A program made the translations under genes and the position numbers. The notes beneath the pieces were generated by a model. It saw nothing but the letters and a program-made list of their open reading frames with translations, ran no database searches and was not told where the DNA came from. Shown one piece after another: positions 46,101-57,700 of a stretch of DNA of 64,000 bases (position 1 is its first letter; each line of letters opens with the position of its first letter). The DNA comes from Symsagittifera roscoffensis (taxonomy: Eukaryota; Xenacoelomorpha; Acoela; Convolutidae): positions 65,501,374 to 65,565,373 of the forward strand of contig NC_087065.1 of the NCBI RefSeq assembly GCF_963678635.1. The letters are read 5' to 3'.

Positions 46101-49100
46101 AGAATCAGTTCAACTAAGCTGGATCTACAATTTTGGTGAAGGGGATTGCGGAATTTCAAAAAATCTAAAAACTGGCGGTTTTTTAGGTCGACCAAATTGA
46201 TTTGATTTCCGAGCTCTCTTACATTATCATTAACACCGGCCAAAAAGCCTTAGGTTTGTTCAGCGCGCGCTACCCCTCAAAACTAAAATATATTGGCTTC
46301 ACCTACCCTTGTCTGTACATCTGCTGGGGAACTGCCATCCTGCTTGGGCCAGTTGCTCCTCCAGGCATGACTGGACCTCCTCCGCCAGGCACCACCCCCT
46401 GTGGGTTCTGTGCTCGCATCACAGCCGCCACACCCGCCTGCTGTTGGTTTTTATTCTTCAGGTGCTTTGTCAGTTGTTGCCTGGGGGTAGCCTGTTGTTG
46501 CGGGGGAGGCGCCATCAACTGCTGTGTTCCACCCTGTTGACCGAGAGACATCTGCTGCATGGACAGTTGAGCTTGGTTTGTCATGGCTAGAATGGCAAAA
46601 TTGTATCAACTATCTCTTAAACTATATCAACTACCTCTTTAACTATCAATAAAAACTTAAGCAATAAAATTAAATTGTCTTAAAATAGCACAAAAAAAAA
46701 CGTTCGCTGTCCAACAAGCAAAATTAAAAGAGACACCTCGCTTTCGCAAGGCACTTATAAAAGCCTGATTTAAAAACAAAAACATTTAATTCTCTTGTTT
46801 TGTCCGAAGTGCCTTGCGAAAGCGAGGTGTCTCTTTTAATTTTGCTTGTTGGACAGCGAACGTGTTTTTTGTGCTATTTTAAGACAATTTAATTTTATTG
46901 TCTTAGAAACTTTCAAATGCCACATTCTCATTTTTTACTAATGAGAATAGCAGTTAATGTCAATCTAAGAAGATTCTCAGAGGGTTTAAACTTAAAACAA
47001 CGTAAATTTTACACTAGCGGTTCGAGAACTCGCAAATAAAATGTTGATTAAAAAGGTTCACTTATTTGAAAGTTTCTATGTAGCATTGAAAATTGCATAG
47101 CATCTGTTCTCGGCTTAGAAACTTTCAATGCCACATCGTCCAGTTTTACAACTTTACATGAAAAGCCTCTTACCAGATTATGAGAAAACTTCTGTCCGCA
47201 ATAAGAAACAAACAACTCAAGCTCAAGTGCTTGACGTATGAGCTCAAATGAGCTACTGGTGACAAATTAAATAGAATTACTAACCCATATTGCTCATGGT
47301 TTGTGACTGAGGTTGTTGTTGCGGCTGCTGGAAGTACACTTGTGGCTGCACTTGACTTGGTGGCTGGCTGCCCACATTCTGGACCATCATTCCTCCAGCC
47401 CCACCACCTCCGGCCTGGGCAGCAGCATTGTGCGGAGGGGGAAATCTATTAGTCGGCTGCTGCTGTACTACTGAATGCGGGTTCTGCATTGCTGCTCCTA
47501 CCTGTAATTTGTGAGCAATTAGATACTTTCGTTTGAGCGAACATACGCTGAATTCGAGCCATGCATTTTCTCCCTGAATAAGACTTAAATGTATTTTTGA
47601 TTTTTCCGGGCTGCAAAATATCACTGTATTCAAGCAAAGAGCGCATTATGGTGGGAAACGGTTCATTTCAATTCGCTCTCCGTTTGCCAAAATGAGCAAT
47701 CAGTACCAAAAATCAACTGCGAAACCATTTTAATACCTGTTGACCAAGTACACTGCCAGGGTACGATTGGGACAGCTGCTGTGCCAGAGGCGTGGGTGGG
47801 GGCATGTTAGGAGCCAACACAGACTGGGGCCCGGATGACAACTGGTTGTTCTGCGACTGAGCCTGCGAGCTTTTCTTGCGTGACTTCGTCTGCTTTTTGG
47901 TTCCTCCAGATGAGTTGGACTTGTGACTCCTCGACTTCTAAAAATCCGACTGTTTTATTACAAATAATTATTAACCGCCGGCTGTAAAAAAAATGAATCA
48001 GGTTTCTTTTTATCTTTTAATTATAAGCTCTTTAGCTAAGATTCACTGGGTTATACAGAAGTTTAATTACAGTTTTGGGTGCAGCAGAAGTTGGAGTCGG
48101 AACTGATACACTAGGCGGGGGTTCCATTTGAACTTCATCTTCATCACTGAGTCCAGCCCCTCCCGTCGATCCAGGAGCCGAGTGGGATGATACTATGGGC
48201 TGCATGAAGTACGACTGAGTCCTATCCAGGGGCGAGTGGTCGTGGTAAAACATGGTACGCGCCTGCTCTTCGTACACACTGCCTCTGCCCTTCTCCATTT
48301 TGACTGCATTGAACCAGTTTAGCTGTAGAGGAGCGTGCATCTTGAAGCCTTCAATTAAGTCCCAAGGAGAGAGACGCTGCTTACCCACCACTTGATTTCC
48401 CTGAACACAACCAAGATAGACCATCAATAGCAATGTCCAATATAGGACTTATTTTTTTTTAGAAACTATTCAAAAAACGTCTTTAAGCACTAAATTAATA
48501 GAAAAAAAATGCGCAAAATGATTACTAACATACGATTTTCGATGTCTCAGATCACGATAATACTCAACAAAATTCATTTACTCGAATAGATCAGTAAAGC
48601 GTGGGAAACTCGCAGAAAAACTGCAACTTTCTTTTTCAATGCCAAATTTCCAAGAAAACTCAAGATAAGGACAGTTTTCTTCCGATACCATACTTAAATG
48701 CAAAGGTAAAACCTGTCTAAATAATTATTTTCCGTTTTCAGGCTTTTCTATGACGTCAATACTTCGTGAATGAATCACAAAATCTCAGCCTGAGAGCGCG
48801 TCATTAGAACTTCATGCAGGTTTAGAAGAGTATGACCTTGGGCATGACTAACCTGGTGTCTAGTCTGTGAAGAGAGCGCGTCCATCTTGTTGCCTTTGCT
48901 GTCGTACTGGCTTCGAATGGGCTCACAGCACACCACATCAACTGTGCTCCTCTGAAGAGGCAGCAATTGTCGCACCAGACGCAGACCTTCATTCTGTTTC
49001 TCGCCTATGCTGTTCTGTGAAAGCATCCGGTTAGATAATCTGGCTAAACCTATTTTTCCAAGCCTAGACACGCAATGCAATCAATCACTCTAGCACAGAA

Positions 49101-52100
49101 TTATAATCTTTGGAACTTTCTAACTATTTCCACGCCCCTTTTGCAAACTTTCTCGTTACTAAGTGCAAAAATTCACCAAAACCGTTGAATTAGATCTTTA
49201 TAAGGGTGGAAAATCGTTGCAGGGTACCATAGGGATCCGAATTTTTAAATGAACATATTGAAGAATGATCGATAAAATGAACAAAGAAATCCGAATCTTA
49301 GATAAAGAGATCCAGATGATCAAAAAAAAGATCTGAAGCTATGAATGAACATATTGAAGGATGATCCATAAAATTGCTGCCAATAATACTAGCTGTTCAG
49401 GTTTTTTGTGATGATTGCTGTCATGCTCTTATAATTAAGACATATTTTTAGCTTGTAATGCCATTTTCAGCTTATCTGTTTGACGTACTCTGATTTTCTT
49501 GACAATAGAATTGTACATTTTCTTCGCCTGCTCATCTGCACTGGGATGATCCGCACTGTTGAACTCCATCAGAACAATCAGCATATCCACCACAGTATAG
49601 AACAGTTGCGCATTGTCCACTGGGTTAATTATATCCTTCTCTAGTAAGTTAACCAGAGTCATAATCCATTCCATTGACAGAGACTGATTGCGAAGAATGG
49701 AGTCGAACATCGATCCCAGAAGACTCAACCTCAATTGCCACTCGTCATTAAACATCTTCATTCTATTGGCTTGGATTTCCTCCAATGACAGGCCGCTATT
49801 TGAGGATACGTTGTTATTCGAAGTCATCGAGATTATATGCTGCTGCTCCTTAATCATCTGAGAAAACTGTGTCTGCAGAGAGGACAGAAGACTTTCCCTC
49901 TGATCGTCCTGGCCTTTTAAACAGGTCAGAATCAGCGACAAAAAGGGCCCATGGCTTAATAATTGGATGCTTTTTTGTGCCGTTTTCTCCTTATCTGATC
50001 GTGGCTTGCTCGAGGATCCCAAACCTCCGCTGAAAATTCCGGAACCCGCGAGGTTTTGACCAAGGCCCCCGAGGACTCCACCTCGATCCAGCATCGAGCT
50101 AGCTTGGTTAAGCACTGCTCCCTGTACTGCAGCCGGTAACTGGCCTATAAGAGGTGCTACTAGCCAAGCCTGCTCCGGATCCCTTGAGTTAGAGGGGGCG
50201 GAGTTATCTCCAGCATTGGAATTCGCCCCTGATTCCGACTGGGGTTGCTTGTCAACTGCGGCTGATTTCGGCACTCGCCTTTGAGAACTTCGGAGCTCAA
50301 CCACAGGCTGGATATCAAATATTTGAATGCTCAGTCTAAACAAACGGGCTTCAAGTTTTATTCTACTGATTTCAAAAAGAATTCAGTTTCATGTAAAACA
50401 GGCGAGTATATCTAACGGAAATTTATAGTCGAAGTTTTGGATAAAATTATGTTTCCAGACTTTGTCTCTTTCAATCCAATCTTGACCTTTTAATCTTATT
50501 TTTTACTGAGCATATATGTTTTTCCAGATACTAACGCTGAAAATTAAACCAAACCTTGTTCTGACGCAATTTACAGGTGCGAAAAAGGGCCGGATCTAGG
50601 ATTTTAAAAAAAAAATTTGTCGATCTTTTTTTTACGTCGACCAAATTGATTTTCCGAGCTCTCCCAAAGCACTACAAAGACCCTGTTTTAATCAAAATTT
50701 CTGCGCCGTAGGCAAAATTTTGAAAATACAGGCCGAAAAAGGCATTTTTAGGCTCTTCTTGAAAAACTTAGACAAAAAAATAGCATTTTTTTGGCGCGCG
50801 CTTGCCCCTCGAAGTTAGTATGTATTGGCGCCTTTAGAAAAATTATAGTGCAAAGGGGGGCCCTTTGGGTCGGCAGAGGGTCGAATCCCTGACGGGTGGG
50901 TCGTCCGCCCCCACGTAAATCTACCCCTGGTGCGAAATAAAAACATAGCCAACATAGCCCCTAAATCCGCTACTGCTCTTAAAACGTTTTGAAATTCTTG
51001 ACCATTTTATGATTCGAATTTTTTTGATAAACTGATTCGCTATTTAAGAAAACTGGGTTCTTGTGAACTATTCCCCTTCCCCCTATGGTACCTTGTGACG
51101 AATCTTCCCCCTATAAAGAAAGAATTGAACAGTGAAGCATATACGAATTTTGTACCTTGTTAACTATTCCCTCCCCCCCCCCTCCTATTGCAATAGAGTG
51201 GGGGGGGGGGGAGGATAATTAACAAGATCCGAAAACTGGATCAAAAAATACAAAAATATTCATTTCGCTGGGAATCTGAAAAATAAATTCCACTTCCCAA
51301 ACGGGAAAGTACAACAGTGCCAACGTATAGCAGTGCTAAAAATCAAAACTTGTTCAACAGTGCCAAAAACTATTTTGCATAATGCTTTTACTGATCCCAA
51401 ATTACTGAAAAGTAATTATATTGAAATGGACGGAAATAGCTATTTGGTGTGTGTATATATCAGTCCCAAACTGAAAAATCAGTCTCATAGGTGGGTCTTT
51501 TCGGTTATACCCCCTAAATCGATATATTTGGCAATTCAAATTTCGGGCTGAAATTGAAAGCGCGAAAGCGAGTGAATTAAACAATTAAATACGACTCGCA
51601 TGCAATTAGCAGCTGCTTGATTAGGAAACCTAGTGATAAAGTTGCCAGATATTTTTGTTTCCTAATCGAGCAGCTGCTAATTGCACGCGAGTGGTATTCC
51701 ACTGTTTATTTCACTGGCTTTCGCGCTTTCAAATTCAACTCGAAATTTGAATTGCCAAATTCATCCAGTTAGGGGTGGTTATAACCCAAAAGACCCCCAT
51801 AGGTGGCAAATTTAACACAGAGGCGAAGCTTGGCTTCGCAAACAATTGCGAGAACACGACAAAAAGCAGCTCTATAAAGTGCAAAAGCAAAAATTAGAAA
51901 TAAGCCTTGAATTAGTAAAATTCAGCTTAGTAAAAATTCGGCTATCTCCGAGATTCGAACCCTGTGACCTCAAAATTTTAATGAACTCTTTTAAAGAACA
52001 CTTTTATCTGCGAGTTAGCTTAGAAAAAAATAAGGTTCAAAATATTACACTAAGCTGATCGCAAGAGTAAAAAGAAGGTTCGTTATAATACATTAAGCTG

Positions 52101-54748
52101 ATCGCAAGTGTAAAAAGCAGGGGTCTTATGCACTAAACGGCCCAAATTCATTATTTCTACATCTCTTGAACTGAAATTATTGTGGATGAATTTGATTGGC
52201 TAATTAGACATTTCCATCGATTTTTCTGCCATTTCAATTGAAACTTCAAGCAGATAAAATCATTAGCCCAAATGATAAAGAAAATTGAATTTTGTTTTGT
52301 CAAGCCATTATACTGAGTTTTGCTTGTCTGGGCAAGGTTTCTCAATTGACTCAAAAATCATTTGATAATTTGACTCAAAGTTCCACCTTTTCGGCTAATA
52401 TTGTTATCTGCTAAAATGCTTAAAAAAAAGTTGATCGGAATGCCTGACCGTGTAACTTGAATTTAATTGGCTAAAATTACCCAATCAAATTTGATCGCAT
52501 AATTTCCAGCTTACGATGTAGAAAAATTGACTTCGGCCTTTTTGTGCATAAGACCCAAAAACAGTCGCATAAGTTCGAAATCTTTTTAATTGTTCAAAGA
52601 CTAATTTAGCCGAGTTTCGGTTTAAGGTAGCCGGTGGGCGCACTATGCGCGCCTCGCCGCTTCGCGGAGATAACCAGGCTCTAAAAGTACAGTATGTGGC
52701 TAATTTTAACAGTCAGCATTTTTTTCTCTATATTACAGTTGTTACTGGCCTAGTTAGTCTAGCGGGTACGAATCTGATTACCAACCCCAAACCTTTGGTT
52801 CAAATACTGTGATGGCTATTATTTTTGGAAAAAAAGGCGGGACCAATCATCTTAACTAGTTTGGTCACGGGACCAAACAAGTAAACTAGTGCCTAAGTCC
52901 TACTCTTTGTTGGCAAGCTTGCAACATGTTGGTGCGACTGCGGCGATTACTATTCAGCAGCTTGAGTTTATGCTGCTTTGACGTTAAACAATCAATCCAT
53001 AAATTCGTTGGCTCAAATTTTAATCAATCAGAATTCAAAAAGATATTTTGGCTCTTTTCCAGTCCCCTTTCAAAATACCGAATTTTATGTTTGTTTTATG
53101 TGTTATTACGGCTAAATGCGTTATGTTAAGGGGAGCAGTGGTGAAGGGGAGCAGTGGGGAAGTGGCTACGTCTCCGCCTCTCAATCGAAAGGTCGGATGT
53201 TCGAGGCCCACCATGATCCGTGCTCGTTGCTTGAGGGTGAAGCAACATTACCCAGCCCAGAAAAATAACCAAAAAAAATTGCATGTAGTTCTTAAGCAGG
53301 GGCACAACAGCGGTTCGCCGTGATGAGCTGTACAGCTCGTATGTTGGTCCTATCCCTCGTGGATAAATGATCTTAAATGTTACGCTGTAAAGTATGAAGA
53401 ACAAATCTGTGCACAGTTGTCGATTTGTATACCACGCCAAATTTCATTGCATTATTAAAACGTTTAACTTGAAAGGGGGACTGGAAAAAAACCGATATTT
53501 TTTGGGACTTATGCGACTGACTTTTTAATTTGGGTGCTATGAAAATTGGGTACTTCTATGATAGAGTGATCCCTCGAAAAAGCAACTATGATAGACAGGT
53601 CCCGCATGCATTTCGCATGTTATAATTTTGACAACTAATTTGTGTATAAATTATTCATTTCAAAAATCTTGCAAAACATGTTCAGCCAGAAACTTTTCAG
53701 ATTGAAAATTGTAATCATTTTTGTTTATATATTGAAATTTGCTCGCTTTACTTTATTTTACGGTTTAACAACCATATAATTGGGTTGACTTATTTGTCAT
53801 CAAAACCCACTATTGGCGGTTTTTTTTAAATTTTCAACCTTAAAATTGTGAGGGGGAGGTTTTAAGAGGTAACAAAACATGAAATTTGTTTGAAAAAATA
53901 CTGCGACATCTTTCTGAAAGGCGTAATCATAATTATGAAACGATTTGAGAGATCTAGATGTCTTATTCTCAAGGGACCTGGTTATTTTCAAGGAACCACT
54001 CTATCATAGTAGTACCGAAAACTGGGACATATGGGAATTCACCCTCAATATTTTCAAACTGAACGATGTTAACTTGATCCTTCAAATATCATCAATTCGT
54101 CTTTATTGAACACAGTTTCAGTTTCGGCACTGTTGTACTTCGGCACTGTTAGCGACCCCTTAAAGTATATAACATACCTGGCCAGTAGGTTAAACAAGTC
54201 CATTTGTTTCTTCCACTCGCACAGCTCCAGGATAATTGTGAACTGGAGCCACGAGGAGCGATGATTCCACTTGTTCAGGTTCTCGAAAATCCTCCTCAGC
54301 TTCAACTCCTGTTGCTCATCTGCTCCTGAGACGGGAGAGTTTACGTGCACAACCGAGGAGCCCTTAGTATATCTGCATCCCTTCACTGGACTTCCAGGGT
54401 AGCAAAGAAGTTGTAAAATATGAGAAGCCAACCGTTCGCCCCCAATTGGATCCAGCAGAATTTCATCTGCTTTAAGCACTCCCGGATTCCTTAGGCAAGA
54501 GTATGTAATCCATGTGCAAGAAGCCAGCGCGTGCAAAACTGCGCATGCAACTTCTTGAAGATTGGCCGATCCGACAAAGTCCAGTACTTGCTCTGAAGTC
54601 CAAATCGATTCGAACTGACTTGGTTTTCTGTAATCATCGTCGTCAGCATTGGTGGTGATTGGAACTAAATGAGCACCATTGTGTGAATACAAACAGAAAC
54701 TTGAATAACAAAGATTTACACCATATCAGCTCTTGTGGCGCAATCGGC

Positions 54749-54785
<37 letters not shown>

Positions 54786-57700
54786 GAGCCCACCCAGGAG
54801 CGTCGTAACTTTTATTTTAACAAACAATGTAAAATTAGGGACTTCAAGCTGAACATTTTGTCAACAAGTTATGAATAATGCTTAATTTGAAAAACGATTT
54901 TGATGCAATTCTCAATTGCATGAATTTTGATAATTTTTGAGCCTCTAATTGGCTCTTTTCCAGTCCCCCCTTTCAAATTCAATTTTGAAAAGTCTATTTA
55001 ACGTTGTCACAATGCAATGAAATTTGGCGAGGTGAACAAATCGACAATTCTGAACAGATTTGTTCTTCATACTTTACAGCTTAACTCCACGCATTTAGAG
55101 GTTTTCCATGTGTATAATTTATGCAATTCAAAATTCAGCTGATCTAACTATCTGATGCCACTCTTAAGTGGTGCACTGTTATGAAGAATACTTTGATGAC
55201 CTAAATTTGCCTAATTTTTTCAAAATAAATATTTTATTGATGAAAGTTTAGCGTTTTGGCTCTTTTCCAGTTTCCCCCCCCCCTTTTAAAATACCGAGTT
55301 TTATGTTTGTTTTACGTGATATTATGGCTAAATGCGTGATGTTACGATGTAAAGTATGAAGAACAAATCTGTTCACAGTTGTCAGTTTGTTCACCATGCC
55401 AAATTTCATTGCATTATGACAATGTTAAATAAGCTTTTCAAAATTGAATTTGAAAGGGGGGGGGAACTGGAAAAGAGCCAGCGTTTTGAGGTGCTTGTAA
55501 TGTTTAAATTTCGGCTTCTTGTCTCCTAGACCCTCTATAACATTTGTTATTTTTTACCGAGACCCCTCTATCACACTTGTACCGGAAAAAGATACCAAGT
55601 TAACATCCCCCCCACCCAGCCCCCAAAACTAGGTCAAAAGGGGTATTCAACAGTACCGAAAATGAAAAAATGTTCAACAGCCAGTGCCACTGTTGAACCC
55701 CCTCTAACTGTTGAACCCCCCTCTAAAGGCAGCACAACAGTTGTGAAAATAAATTTATTGTTCAACAGTGCCGAAAATCATCAATTTTCGGCACTGTTGA
55801 ACACTTTCATTTTCGGCACTGTTGAACTGCCTCGGTCAAAATTGACCCCTGCGTTGGCAAGGTACAAGTACTTCCTATTTCCTAACTTTGGTAGCGTACC
55901 GTACTAGTACCAAATGTACTAGTACCGGTACCATGCCACCTCTACCTGCAACTCAAGTTCCAAAATGCAAACTCGCGAGATGCACTGGTAAACCAGCATC
56001 TAAAAATCTGATGTATATACTTAATCTTCTAAAGGCATTTTCAATATTTCCATTGCTTTTACATGCTGTCATTTTTACATCTTGAAAAAATTAACATAAG
56101 AGACATCGGTGACCTCTCGACTAGCAAAAAAGTTTAAAAACATGAAAATGTGTCGACTAGCACAATTTTGACACAGAGGCGAAGTTGTATTTCGCATACA
56201 CAAGCAAAAACATGACCAATAACGCTACTGGGAAAAACTGAATGAGTACAAATTTGAGTCTACAAAATTTCTCAAGTGACGCCCGCAAATTATGACGATA
56301 AAGCAGCTCCAGTCAATTTGAAAAAAAAAATTACCAACTAACTTGCCTCAATTTATAGAGCAGTAATAAGATGAAAAAAAAATATATCGAAAAAAATAAA
56401 ATGAAACATTTTTAATTTGAGATTTTTTTTGTGAAAACCATCCCCCACACGCCATTTTAAGTACAGAGTGATAAATTTCGCTCCTAGTTACAAATCAACT
56501 ATGGCAAATAAGCTTCCTTCAACCAAAACTGAAGACATTCACGCCACATTATGCATTTCAAAAAATTGCGAGATATACTGAGTTAGAAAATATGTTTTAA
56601 AGATTGTTATCTTGTTTGAAACGAATAGCTTTTTTCGAATCATTTGATGAATTAAGAATGCATCAACTGTATCAACCCATTACTAATCGGATGTCAAAGC
56701 ACATGCTATCACAAAGCCGTAAAGGTGCGACCAAAAGTGACAATATTTGCGCCTTATTACACTACTATTCAACTTTAAAAAAAAAAGGATAAAAACTAAA
56801 TCGCAAAAAAAAAATTAAATTCTTCTTCTCAATTTGCGAAATCAGTGCGATAAGTTTTTTTTGTTCGTTCATGTTGGGGAATGAATTCGATTCTAAAAAG
56901 CTGTTTTTACGCTACTCTGATACTTTATTCACATGCAGCCATATTCTTTGACCAGAACTAAGGGTTCTTTGCAGCTGATATGGATTTCTTCTAAGGGATG
57001 CTTCAATGGTTAGAGTTAAACATCATAAGCACAAGGAAAATTTTCTAAGATTATTTGGAAAGCAGAGTAATGGCATAGAATAACATGGTATCTAGTAGAA
57101 TGAATTAGGTCGAATCATGTAACTACTTTAAGTATCTGGATTGAAAATTAAATTATTACACAGAAGCGAAGTTGCACTTCGCATGAACAAGCTAGGGGAT
57201 TATGCAGGCACACTAGGGGATTATGCATAATGCAGGATTATTCAGGATACCCAACACAAGCTAGGGGATTATGCAGGATTATGCAGCGGACTTCCTTTTG
57301 GTACCACTTTTTTGAAAATCGGTAGAGTAACTTTCGAGAAAATCGGTCGAGAAATTTTTGCAAAGCGTCTCAAAAAAAAAATAATAAATACCCAATCCCA
57401 TACATTTTCATAAAAGCTGTTTTTATCAAGCAGGAATTGACAATTTAAGTAGTTGTTCTTATAGACTAGCCCATAGAAATCAAAATTTTCCCGTTATTCT
57501 GCTCTTAGACCTATCTGCTCTTGGGCCATTCTGCTTATTGCTCCCCCTCACCTCCTATGGTACCTATTAACAATCTCTCCCCACCATAATGAAATCATTC
57601 AACGCTAAGAAGATAAGACTTTTATACCTAGTAACGAATCTCCCCTCTTTTGCAAAAGGGGGGGATAGTTAAAGAGATCCGGAGGATCCTAACTTGGTCT

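Larger units (their letters stand above)
45850..47116. repeat. 186-bp inverted repeat enclosing MED12 exon e10
   Basis: Arms 45850-46036 and 46931-47116, near-identical reverse complements over the whole length (for example AAGCCGAGAACAGATGCTAT against ATAGCATCTGTTCTCGGCTT). The 894-bp interval includes exon 46307-46586. Confidence 0.9.
50336..54177. other. MED12 intron between e4 and e5 (3.8 kb)
   Basis: Contains a dispersed repeat (50630-50835), a C-run/G-run inverted repeat (51160-51235), a fold-back element (51486-51806), an R1 copy (51814-52113), a weak tRNA-like segment near 52745-52815 with the B-box-like GGTTCAAATAC, and a MITE carrying a SINE (53042-53501). No extra exon is needed: splice phases of e4 and e5 fit. 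Confidence 0.75.

Noticed and set aside
46202-46590. Plus-strand frames over MED12 exon e10, and similar ones at 45405-45645 and 42895-43122
   Set aside because: They are antisense shadows of Gln-rich coding exons with GT-AG junctions and consistent phases on the minus strand.
49081-49488. Additional exon between e5 and e6
   Set aside because: Donor and acceptor phases of e5 and e6 already fit and the joined region keeps family length.
54069-54177. Extension of MED12 exon e4 to the stop at 54069
   Set aside because: A GTATGT donor at 54177 gives the right phase to join e5, and homology ends there.
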